From assembly GCA_030620035.1 (NCBI GenBank), contig JAUXAE010000004.1, positions 1 through 22,182 of the forward strand: a stretch of DNA of 22,182 bases. Reading direction: 5' to 3'. Origin of the DNA: Dehalococcoidales bacterium (GTDB taxonomy: Bacteria; Chloroflexota; Dehalococcoidia; Dehalococcoidales; JAUXAE01). This document shows, one piece after another, positions 6,666-13,486 of the stretch. Positions within the stretch are counted from its first letter, which is position 1, and every line of letters starts with the position of its first letter. Under the pieces are notes generated by a model. The model was not told where the DNA came from. It saw only the letters and a list, made by a program, of their open reading frames with translations, and ran no database searches. Made by a program: the position numbers and the translations under genes.

Positions 6666-8399
6666 ATGCGCCAGCTGCGGATTGCTATGGCTCAGATTAA
6701 CACCACCGTTGGTGACTTCGGTGGTAATATAGCCAAGATTTTAAAGGCTATGGCCGAGGCCAGGTCTCTGGGGGCTGACCTGGTAACCTTCCCCGAGCTG
6801 GCCATCTGTGGTTACCCACCGGAGGACCTGCTGCTTAAGCCCCAGTTTATTGAGCAGAACCTGAAATCTCTTAGCCGGGTCATTGAGGGCTCTCAGGGGC
6901 TTACCCTTGTCGTCGGTTTTGTTGACTCCAAGGAAGACATCTACAATGCGGCCGCTATTATCCATGATGGCCGGCTGGTGGCCGTCTATCACAAGGTCTA
7001 TCTGCCCAACTACGGGGTCTTTGATGAGAATCGCTACTTTCAGGCAGGTAAGGAGTACCCGGTGTATGTCATAGCCGGTATCGGCGTTGGTGTTAATATC
7101 TGCGAGGACATCTTGTGTGAGGCCGGGCCGGCCACTGCCCAGGCCTACTCCGGGGCCGAGGTCATCTTAAATATAAGCGCCTCGCCATACCACTTCGGCA
7201 AGTGGGAGTCGCGGCAGAGGATGCTGGCCACCAGGGCCTCAGATGATGTGGCCATTGTCGCCTATAACAACCTGGTGGGGGGGCAGGATGAGTTGGTCTT
7301 TGATGGCAACAGTATGGTCTTTGATGAGCAGGGGAAGCTGCTGGCTAGAGGCAAGCAGTTTGATGAGGACCTGGTGGTAGCCGACCTTGATGTTGAGTCC
7401 GTTTTTCAGTCACGTCTCCGGGACCCTAAATGGTGCCAAAAGTCGTTACTTATCGAGAAAAGACCGTGGCAACTAGCCAGGATAGTAGTTTCTGAAGCAC
7501 CGTCGGTAGCGCCCAAGCCGCCGCTGCCCCCAAGGCGGTTTCAGGCGCCTGAGCCACGCGGTGAGGTCTATGACGCCCTGGTACTGGGCACCCATGACTA
7601 CATATCAAAGAACGGCTTTGGAAAGGTGGTCATAGGTCTTTCCGGGGGGATTGATTCCAGCCTGGTAGCTGCCATTGCTGTTGATGCTCTGGGTTCATCA
7701 AACGTGGTCGGGGTGGTAATGCCGTCAAGATACTCCTCTCCAGGCAGCCTGGTTGATGCCCAGTTGCTGGCCAAGAACCTGGGTATCAGGCTGCTTAACA
7801 TCCCTATTGAGAAGCCCTTTCAGGCCTATTTGGAGGCACTGGCTGAGGAATTTAAGGAAGCTCGGCCTAATGTGGCCGAGGAGAATATTCAGGCGCGTAT
7901 CAGGGGCAATCTGCTGATGGCGCTGTCAAATAAGTTCGGCTGGCTGGTTCTTACCACGGGTAACAAGAGTGAGTTTGCCACTGGCTATACCACCCTGTAT
8001 GGGGATATGGCTGGCGGCTTTGCCGTCATCAAGGATGTCCCCAAGACCATGGTCTATAAGCTGGCCAGGCATCGTAACTCATCAGCCGGCTCGGAGCTGA
8101 TACCGGAGACCATCATTGATAAGGTACCCAGTGCTGAGCTAGCCCCCGGGCAGAAAGATAGCGATACCCTGCCACCGTACGAGCTGCTTGACCCTATCTT
8201 GGAGGCCTATGTTGAAGAGGACAAGAGTGTTGACCAGATTATAGATATGGGCTTTGACCAGGCGGTGGTCAGGAGGGTAGCCCGCATGGTAGATACTAGT
8301 GAGTATAAGCGCCGCCAGGCGCCGCCGGGGGTCAAGATAACGCCCAAGGCCTTTGGCCGGGACAGAAGACTGCCCATCACTAACAGGTTCAAGTCATAA
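6666..8399 (+). CDS. nadE: Glutamine-dependent NAD+ synthetase
   Basis: NadE amidates deamido-NAD to NAD+ using ammonia drawn from glutamine. GGAGGGG lies 4 nt before the ATG. The 577 residues form two domains. The N-terminal nitrilase-type glutaminase (about 1-270) has its Glu-Lys-Cys triad at Glu44 (FPELAI), Lys110 (YHKVYLP) and Cys146 (NICEDI). The C-terminal ATP-pyrophosphatase synthetase has the P-loop SGGIDSS at 326-332, GNKSE and the conserved KDSDTLPPYE region. Both sites look intact, so it should use glutamine rather than only free ammonia. This fits its place next to glnA. Confidence 0.96.
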   Translation: MRQLRIAMAQINTTVGDFGGNIAKILKAMAEARSLGADLVTFPELAICGYPPEDLLLKPQFIEQNLKSLSRVIEGSQGLTLVVGFVDSKEDIYNAAAIIHDGRLVAVYHKVYLPNYGVFDENRYFQAGKEYPVYVIAGIGVGVNICEDILCEAGPATAQAYSGAEVILNISASPYHFGKWESRQRMLATRASDDVAIVAYNNLVGGQDELVFDGNSMVFDEQGKLLARGKQFDEDLVVADLDVESVFQSRLRDPKWCQKSLLIEKRPWQLARIVVSEAPSVAPKPPLPPRRFQAPEPRGEVYDALVLGTHDYISKNGFGKVVIGLSGGIDSSLVAAIAVDALGSSNVVGVVMPSRYSSPGSLVDAQLLAKNLGIRLLNIPIEKPFQAYLEALAEEFKEARPNVAEENIQARIRGNLLMALSNKFGWLVLTTGNKSEFATGYTTLYGDMAGGFAVIKDVPKTMVYKLARHRNSSAGSELIPETIIDKVPSAELAPGQKDSDTLPPYELLDPILEAYVEEDKSVDQIIDMGFDQAVVRRVARMVDTSEYKRRQAPPGVKITPKAFGRDRRLPITNRFKS

Positions 8400-8438
8400 G
8401 TCTTGAATGTATTACTTTAGTTGCTCAAGGGGGTGAAT

Positions 8439-8819
8439 GTGCCCGGTTGGCGAGAAATGTTACCGGGTGACCCGCTCCCCTGGCTGCTGGAAACCGACCC
8501 GGCAGTAGCCGACTACCCATTTGGCTTCGGCGAGAAGCCCAGCTCCAGCTGGTTCAAGCTCGGCTACCCCATTGGCTATGTCACCGATGTACTTCAGAAT
8601 TTGGAGGTATTGGCCGCCTTGGGACAGGCCCAAGACCGGCGATTGGCTAATGCCTTGAAGCTGGTGGTAAGCAAACAGGACAGACAGGGACGGTGGCCGA
8701 TGGAGTACAGCTACAGCGGCAAGACCTGGGCTGACATTGAAAAGAGGGGGCAGCCCAGCAAGTGGGTTACCCTACGGGCCCTCAGGGTGCTCGGGGCTTC
8801 CTATCCGGAGCAAGGCTGA
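8439..8819 (+). CDS. Short terpenoid-cyclase-like repeat protein, probably internally deleted
   Basis: The C-terminal 90 residues (LGYPIGYVTDVLQNLEVL, then SKQDRQGRWPMEY, KTWADIEKRG, PSKWVTLRALRVL) resemble the last repeat of a soluble prenyltransferase/squalene-oxidase-repeat family common in Chloroflexota and often mislabelled NifH. The first 25 residues (DPLPWLLETDPAV) resemble the N-terminus of the same family. Members I know have roughly 300 residues; here the middle is missing and the ends are joined. GTG at 8439, 5 nt after AAGGGGG, gives 126 aa; TTG 8421 or GTG 8433 are alternatives. It lies 39 nt after nadE and probably shares its transcript. Function unknown; it may be a decaying gene with an open frame. 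Confidence 0.65.
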   Translation: MPGWREMLPGDPLPWLLETDPAVADYPFGFGEKPSSSWFKLGYPIGYVTDVLQNLEVLAALGQAQDRRLANALKLVVSKQDRQGRWPMEYSYSGKTWADIEKRGQPSKWVTLRALRVLGASYPEQG

Positions 8820-8844
8820 AGCCGCTAGCTAGATTTGGCGGCTT
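8819..8844 (+). terminator. Possible stem-loop terminator
   Basis: AAGCCGC (8819-8825) and GCGGCTT (8838-8844) form a perfect 7-bp stem with a 12-nt loop starting at the stop codon of the upstream gene. A second small stem, CGGCC with GGCCG, lies close behind at about 8858-8873. Neither has a downstream T run, so efficiency is doubtful. Confidence 0.35.
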
Positions 8845-8929
8845 AGTGGTTTCCGGCCGGTGATGGCCGCTTCTAAAATTTACCCTTGGTGCTTTTTGCT
8901 GGTCAAAAACAGCATAAAAGGCATAAAAT

Positions 8930-8972
8930 ATATTGACAAAAGGCAATAATAGTGCTACAATATTGTCAAAAG
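8930..8972 (+). repeat. Paired 13-bp repeats bracketing the promoter (operator candidate)
   Basis: ATATTGACAAAAG at 8930-8942 recurs as ATATTGTCAAAAG at 8960-8972, one mismatch, offset exactly 30 bp, so both copies face the same side of the helix. Inside them TTGACAA and TTGTCAA also form an inverted pair. The first copy contains the -35 box and the second overlaps the end of the -10 and the transcription start. A protein bound to both would block RNA polymerase. Autoregulation by the downstream XRE protein is an inference. Confidence 0.6.
8933..8961 (+). promoter_or_regulatory. Strong sigma70-type promoter of XRE regulator gene
   Basis: Perfect TTGACA at 8933-8938 and TACAAT at 8956-8961 are separated by 17 bp. 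Predicted transcription start is about 8968, giving a leader of about 40 nt with AAGGAG at 8997-9002 before the ATG at 9009. Confidence 0.8.
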
Positions 8973-9008
8973 TCATATTATTACTGTTTCTGAATAAAGG
9001 AGAGCAAG

Positions 9009-9206
9009 ATGAACTATCTTGGTGAGAGAGTAAAAAACCTGCGGAAGACCATGGAATGGTCCCAGGAAGACCTGGCACGGGAGATTGGCGTCAGCCTGTC
9101 CACAGTGCAGCGCTGGGAGACAAGAGGTGGCAAGCCCATCCGACTGGCTCGGGCCGGGCTTGAGAGGCTTTTCCTAAAAACCGGTAATGAGAATGGAGGA
9201 GGGTAG
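9009..9206 (+). CDS. Small XRE/Cro-type helix-turn-helix regulator
   Basis: A 65-residue protein made almost entirely of one HTH_3/XRE domain: SQEDLAREIGVSLSTVQRWE (about 18-37) is the two-helix core with the recognition helix STVQRWE. It has a basic tail, KPIRLARAGLERLFLK, and no effector or dimerisation domain. AAGGAG lies 6 nt before the ATG. It is monocistronic, with its own strong promoter flanked by repeats, which suggests a self-repressing DNA-binding protein. No phage, toxin or restriction gene is adjacent, so its targets cannot be named. Confidence 0.85.
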   Translation: MNYLGERVKNLRKTMEWSQEDLAREIGVSLSTVQRWETRGGKPIRLARAGLERLFLKTGNENGGG

Positions 9207-9270
9207 TAGCAATAGGCCAATGGCGCCAATGAGCCACTCATACCAGGTTACCCGGCGTTTTGGAGTCTGG

Positions 9271-9726
9271 CTACCGCTGATAGATACCTACCAACTGGGC
9301 CCGAGCCAGGATGTGCCCCGATATGGCATTGAGGACTTGTTTCCTGGTAGCGCCGGCCATTAGCTCCAGGGGTTGGTCCAGTGCGTAGAGGCTAAAGCGA
9401 TAGTGGTGGGGACTGCCCGGTGGTGGGCATGGGCCACCATAGCCTATTTGGCCAAAGTCGTTCTTGCCCTGCCGGGCGTCGCTGGGGAGTTGAGCTTGGC
9501 TGGGTACCGCTTCTGGTAATTCACGGCGGTCAGCCGGGATGTTGAAGATGACCCAGTGGCTGAAAGTGCCCGACGGGGCATCCGGGTCATCCACTACCAG
9601 GGCAAAGGACCAGGCCTTTTCGGGAACTCGGTCCCAGCTAAGCCCTGGTGAAATGTCTTGCCCATCGCAGGTATGCCTGGCCGGTATTTTTTCTCCGTCC
9701 TGAAAGGCTGCGCTTTTTAGTTCCAT
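9271..9726 (-). CDS. YbhB/YbcL-family PEBP-like protein
   Basis: A 151-residue member of the phosphatidylethanolamine-binding / Raf-kinase-inhibitor-like fold. The two family signatures are clear: DDPDAPSGTFSHWV (about 46-60) and GYGGPCPPPGSPHHYRF (about 96-112), which line the anion-binding pocket. AGGAGG lies 6 nt before the ATG. No signal peptide is seen, so it should be cytoplasmic. The bacterial role of this family is not settled. It starts 30 nt downstream of the LRR lipoprotein gene and is probably its operon partner. Confidence 0.93.
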   Translation of the reverse strand: MELKSAAFQDGEKIPARHTCDGQDISPGLSWDRVPEKAWSFALVVDDPDAPSGTFSHWVIFNIPADRRELPEAVPSQAQLPSDARQGKNDFGQIGYGGPCPPPGSPHHYRFSLYALDQPLELMAGATRKQVLNAISGHILARAQLVGIYQR

Positions 9727-9756
9727 TTCTGCCTCCTGAGTTGGTGTAACTGACTT

Positions 9757-11322
9757 CTAATAAAAAACGGTGACACCTCTTTGCTTAAGCTGGAGGATGA
9801 CATTCACCGATGTGGGGCCCAAGGGATTACCCGTCAAATCTAGGGTATCACCCGCCGAAAGCCCACTGTTCTCCACCAGCGGTGATATGTCGCTGATATT
9901 GTTTAGCCCAAGCTCAAGCCGCTCCAGTTTGGTAAGGCCGGATAGTGGCGACAGGTCACTGATATCGTTGCCCGAAAGATAAAGTACCTTTACCTCAATA
10001 AGGCCGGCCAGAGGTGAAATGTTACTGATATCGTTGCCCGAAAGACCTAGCAGCTCAAGGCCGGTAAGGCCGGATAGTGATGACAGGTCACTGATATAGT
10101 TATCAGAAAGGCAAAGTCCCTCCAGGTTGGTGAGAGCCGTCAGAGGTGAAATGTTACTGATATCGTTTTCATTAAGGTAAAGCACCTTTAGGTTAGTAAG
10201 AGCGGCTAGAGATGAAATGTCATTGATATCGTTTTCATTAAGGTAAAGCTCCTGCAGTTCACCAAGACCTATCAGCGGTGATATGTCGCTGATATTGTTT
10301 TGCCCAAGCTCAAGCCGCTCCAGTTTGGTAAGGCCTGACAATGGAAAGAGGGCCAGTATCTGGTTGCCCGAAAGGCCAAGCTCCCGCATGTTAATAAGGC
10401 CGGCCAGAGGTGATATGTCGCTAATATTGTTTTCATTAAGGTAAAGTTCTTGAAGTTTGCTAAGGCCGGCTAGTGGCGTGAGCTCGCTTATTATATTGCC
10501 GCTAAGGGAAAGCCTTGTCATGTCGGTCAGCCCGACCAGTGGTGAGATGTTGCTTATCTGGTTGTCACCAAGGTCAAGCTCCTCCAGGTTGATAAGGCCG
10601 GTTAGAGGTGACAGGTCACCGATATTGTTATCCGAAAGGTCAAGCAGCTCCAGGTTGGTGAGGCCTGATAGTGGTAAGAGGTCACTGGTGTTGTTGGACT
10701 GAAAGAAAAGGTACCTCAGGTCACTAAGGCCGGCCAGAGGTGAGAGGTCACTGATATTGTTTTGCCCGAGGTCAAGCCATCTCAGGTTTAGGCAATATTC
10801 CAGGCCGCTGAGGTCCGAGATGCTCCTCTCTTGAGCTATCAGCCTGGTGAGGGATTCCAGGTCGGAGGTGTAAATCGGGTCCTGGAGCCTGTTTATAGCC
10901 TCACGAATGGCAGCTTCAAGATTGGAATCGGGGAAGGTTACCTCTTGCACCACGGTAAAACTGCCCGTCAAGCTATCGACAGTTACTGTATAGCTGCCAC
11001 CATCCTCTCTGGTTACACTAAAGGTAATGCTCTGGCTAGCGCCGGCGGCAATAGTTACTGTTTTGGTTTCCTCCGGTGCCCCGTTGATGTTTAAGATGGC
11101 TTCGTAGCTCCCCTGGCTACCACCGGTGTTAGCTACAGATACAGAGATGGTTACTGCCTCATTGGCCATAACCTCTGCCGGCCCGATAGCGAGGTTTGAT
11201 ACTGAGAAGGCAGCCGGCGTTGGTGACGGTGTGACCTGGTCCCCTCCGTTGCTAGGACAGCCCGAAACCATTATCCCGAGCAGCAAAACCAGCGCTGCCA
11301 AGAAAAAGGCTATTTTTCTCAT
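9757..11322 (-). CDS. Leucine-rich-repeat lipoprotein (internalin-type)
   Basis: A 521-residue predicted lipoprotein. Residues 1-21 are a lipoprotein signal with lipobox VSGC, Cys22 being the lipidated residue. A Ser/Thr/Pro-rich linker follows, then a beta-sandwich of the CARDB/Ig-like kind (about 38-125, with VTISVSVANTGGSQGSYE). A short helical cap, FPDSNLEAAIREAI, leads to 14 tandem 22-residue LRRs (171-478) with consensus LxxLxxLxLxxNxISDISPLxG. A C-terminal cap ends in LDLTGNPL and VTVFY. This SDS22/internalin class usually binds proteins, so a cell-surface recognition or adhesion role is inferred. No sortase motif or membrane anchor beyond the lipid is seen. It begins 24 nt after the HAD gene. 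Confidence 0.92.
   Translation of the reverse strand: MRKIAFFLAALVLLLGIMVSGCPSNGGDQVTPSPTPAAFSVSNLAIGPAEVMANEAVTISVSVANTGGSQGSYEAILNINGAPEETKTVTIAAGASQSITFSVTREDGGSYTVTVDSLTGSFTVVQEVTFPDSNLEAAIREAINRLQDPIYTSDLESLTRLIAQERSISDLSGLEYCLNLRWLDLGQNNISDLSPLAGLSDLRYLFFQSNNTSDLLPLSGLTNLELLDLSDNNIGDLSPLTGLINLEELDLGDNQISNISPLVGLTDMTRLSLSGNIISELTPLAGLSKLQELYLNENNISDISPLAGLINMRELGLSGNQILALFPLSGLTKLERLELGQNNISDISPLIGLGELQELYLNENDINDISSLAALTNLKVLYLNENDISNISPLTALTNLEGLCLSDNYISDLSSLSGLTGLELLGLSGNDISNISPLAGLIEVKVLYLSGNDISDLSPLSGLTKLERLELGLNNISDISPLVENSGLSAGDTLDLTGNPLGPTSVNVILQLKQRGVTVFY
9889..10812 (-). repeat. 66-bp coding tandem repeats (14 LRR units)
   Basis: The LRR segment is a head-to-tail array of 66-bp units. 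Several are nearly identical at DNA level: variants of CGGTGATATGTCGCTGATAT and of TAAGGCCGG with a GATAGTGG follow-on recur many times. Unit number could change by slippage or unequal recombination. Confidence 0.85.
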
Positions 11323-11346
11323 CTCATTTGGCCTTCTTTTAAAAGT

Positions 11347-12048
11347 CTACTGTTTGAGGTGCTCGGCCAGCTGGTAGAGGCTCTGAATGCGCCGACAGTC
11401 ACTTAATTCGTTAAAATAGCCGCCGCGGTCCAGAAGCACCCCCTGGATACCAGCCTTCTGGGCGCCGAGGATATCAATCTGGTACTGGTCGCCAACATAA
11501 ATGGCTTCTGAGGCCCTAACTTTGGCCTGCCTTAGCGCCTCCTGGAAGATCTCAGGCTGTGGCTTGGTATAGCCCGTATCCTGAGAGGTGATTATCACCT
11601 GGAGCAGCGGCGCCAGCCCCAACTTCTCCAAGAGTGGGGTCATATCGCGGTCCACGTTGGAGATGAGGCCTAGTATTAGACCTCGGTTCTTAAGGTCGGT
11701 CAGGAGGGGCACAACATCGTCAAAGAGAACCAGTTTAAATTGTAACTTCTGCCATTTGCCCATTATGCCGCCGATGAGTTCCCGGGAGGGCTCTATGCCG
11801 GCCTCCTTGAGCACTATCGTCTGATACTGGCTATAGACGGCTATCTTATCCTGTGGCGACCGCTTGCTTAGCGGAGAGCGGGCATTCTCCTGGTAGAAGT
11901 ATTCATCAGCCTTGAGTAAAGGGTGACGCAGTGCCTCTGGCTTTACCCTGATGCCAAAGTCACTAAGCGCTTGTGCCTGGAGTTCTTCTCGTGGTGGGTC
12001 GAAACTGACCAGTGTCTGATAGAGGTCGAAGAAGACTGCCTTGATCAT
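11347..12048 (-). CDS. HAD-superfamily hydrolase (subfamily IA)
   Basis: A 233-residue HAD phosphatase. I chose ATG at 12048 (MIKAVFFDLYQ) over an upstream in-frame start that would add 35 unconserved residues crossing the promoter. AGGGAG lies 7 nt before this ATG. Motif I is DLYQT with nucleophile Asp8 and Tyr10 where most phosphatases have the second Asp; motif II is LISNVD; motif III is the Lys in GYTKPQPEIF; motif IV is VGDQYQID. The cap insertion between motifs I and II is alpha-helical, as in subfamily IA. Substrate unknown. DxY motifs occur in haloacid dehalogenases and in some REG-2-like HADs. First gene of the unit with the LRR lipoprotein and PEBP genes. Confidence 0.88.
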   Translation of the reverse strand: MIKAVFFDLYQTLVSFDPPREELQAQALSDFGIRVKPEALRHPLLKADEYFYQENARSPLSKRSPQDKIAVYSQYQTIVLKEAGIEPSRELIGGIMGKWQKLQFKLVLFDDVVPLLTDLKNRGLILGLISNVDRDMTPLLEKLGLAPLLQVIITSQDTGYTKPQPEIFQEALRQAKVRASEAIYVGDQYQIDILGAQKAGIQGVLLDRGGYFNELSDCRRIQSLYQLAEHLKQ

Positions 12049-12080
12049 TTTAAAGCTCCCTATTCCGTAGAACAGATAGT

Positions 12081-12109
12081 ATTTTAACTCAAGAGTCTTT
12101 GTCTGTAAA
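12081..12109 (-). promoter_or_regulatory. Promoter for HAD-LRR-PEBP unit
   Basis: On the - strand, TTTACA (12109-12104) and TAAAAT (12086-12081) are spaced by 17 bp, each one base from consensus. The predicted leader is about 25 nt long to the ATG at 12048. It lies back-to-back with the lysA promoter. Confidence 0.6.
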
Positions 12110-12123
12110 GAAATCCCCCCAAA

Positions 12124-12153
12124 TTGACTTGGGCTATGGGGCACTGGTATCAT
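12124..12153 (+). promoter_or_regulatory. Promoter for lysA, nearly leaderless
   Basis: TTGACT at 12124-12129 and TATCAT at 12148-12153 are spaced 18 bp. Transcription would begin about 12160, only a few bases before the ATG at 12163. The ATG has no clear Shine-Dalgarno, in agreement with a leaderless or near-leaderless message. Confidence 0.5.
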
Positions 12154-12162
12154 TTAAGAGTA

Positions 12163-13470
12163 ATGGTCTCCAGGCTTTCTCTTTTCCCATTGACTGCTGA
12201 GGTGAGTGACCGGGGTCATCTCATAATTGGCGGCTGTGATACAGTAGAGCTGGCCGCTGAGCTGGGCACACCCCTCTATCTGTTTGATGAGTCTAGCCTG
12301 CGCACCAAGTGTCGGGAGTTCAAGGCCGAGTTTAGCCAGCGCTATGCTGATACCACCGTTCTCTATGCCGGCAAGGCCTTTTTGAACCGGGCGCTGGCGG
12401 CTATTGTCAGGGAGGAGGGGCTGGGATTGGATGTTGTTTCGGCCGGTGAGCTGGCTATCGCCAGCTCGGCTGATTTTCCCATGGACATGGTCTATTGCCA
12501 CGGCAACAACAAATCAATTGAGGAAATCAGGCTGGCGCTGAGGCATCATGTTGGCCGCATCGTGGTTGATAACTATGATGAGCTCAGGATGCTGGCCGAG
12601 ATTGCCGGCAAGACCGGCCACATACCCGATATTTTACTGCGTCTGACCCCCGGCGTAGACCCTCACACCCATGAGCACATTACTACCGGCAGGGTTGATA
12701 CCAAGTTTGGCCTTCCCTTATTTAACGCTGCTGAGGCAGTAGCTCAGGCCATGCAGGCCGTCAGCCTTAACCTGGTTGGTTTCCATTTTCACCTAGGCTC
12801 TCTCATCTTTGAGGCCCAGCCGTATCAGGAGGCTATTGAGCTGGTGCTCGAATTTGCCGCTGATATGGCTGAGAGGTATGGCCTGGAACTTGAGGAGCTC
12901 GATGTTGGCGGTGGCTTTGCCATACAGTATCTTGCCCGTTCTCCGGCGCCCCCGGTGTCGGCTTATGCCGAGGCCATTGTATCTACGCTGATTAGAAAAT
13001 GCCGCCAGTTGGGGCTGGCATTGCCCTCGCTTACTGTTGAGCCGGGCCGGGCGATAGTGGGGCCGGCCGGAGTGGCCCTGTATCGGGTGGGTGTGGTCAA
13101 GGATATTCCCGGTGTCAGGCGCTATGTCTTGGTTGATGGTGGCTTGGCCGATAATATCCGGCCGGCTCTTTATGGTGCCCAATATGAGGCGGTGGTGGCC
13201 AATAAGATGCTTGATAAGGGGGCCGGTAGGGTTACTATCGCTGGCCGCTACTGTGAGTCGGGCGATGTTTTGGTCAGGGAGATAAGCCTGCCTATAGTTT
13301 CTGCCGGTGACCTTATCGCCATACCTGACTGCGGTGCCTATTGCCTGCCACTGGCCAGTAATTATAACGCCTCCTTAAGGCCGGCTATTGTTCTGGTTAC
13401 AGATGGTCAGGCGCGCCTTATCCGGCGCCGGGAGACCTTTGATGACCTGACCCGGTGCGATCTAGATTAG
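12163..13470 (+). CDS. lysA: Diaminopimelate decarboxylase
   Basis: LysA decarboxylates meso-diaminopimelate to lysine with PLP. A TTG at 12124 would add 13 residues but coincides with the -35 box, so ATG 12163 (435 aa) is preferred. The PLP Lys is Lys71 in VLYAGKAF. The GGGFAIQY glycine loop, FHFHLGS, EPGRAIVGPAG, the active-site Cys in YCESGDVL and the final DCGAYCLPLASNYN are all present. The fold is an alanine-racemase-like barrel followed by a beta domain. No other lysine or dap gene is adjacent. It begins a + strand run with holB and ricT, although the 16-nt gap before holB carries a good ribosome site. Confidence 0.95.
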   Translation: MVSRLSLFPLTAEVSDRGHLIIGGCDTVELAAELGTPLYLFDESSLRTKCREFKAEFSQRYADTTVLYAGKAFLNRALAAIVREEGLGLDVVSAGELAIASSADFPMDMVYCHGNNKSIEEIRLALRHHVGRIVVDNYDELRMLAEIAGKTGHIPDILLRLTPGVDPHTHEHITTGRVDTKFGLPLFNAAEAVAQAMQAVSLNLVGFHFHLGSLIFEAQPYQEAIELVLEFAADMAERYGLELEELDVGGGFAIQYLARSPAPPVSAYAEAIVSTLIRKCRQLGLALPSLTVEPGRAIVGPAGVALYRVGVVKDIPGVRRYVLVDGGLADNIRPALYGAQYEAVVANKMLDKGAGRVTIAGRYCESGDVLVREISLPIVSAGDLIAIPDCGAYCLPLASNYNASLRPAIVLVTDGQARLIRRRETFDDLTRCDLD

Positions 13471-13486
13471 CAGGAGGACTTGGGCT

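Noticed and set aside
9889..10812. Regular 66-bp periodicity that could be taken for a CRISPR-like or satellite array
   Set aside because: The units are in frame, encode 22-residue LRRs, and there are no constant repeats separated by unique spacers.
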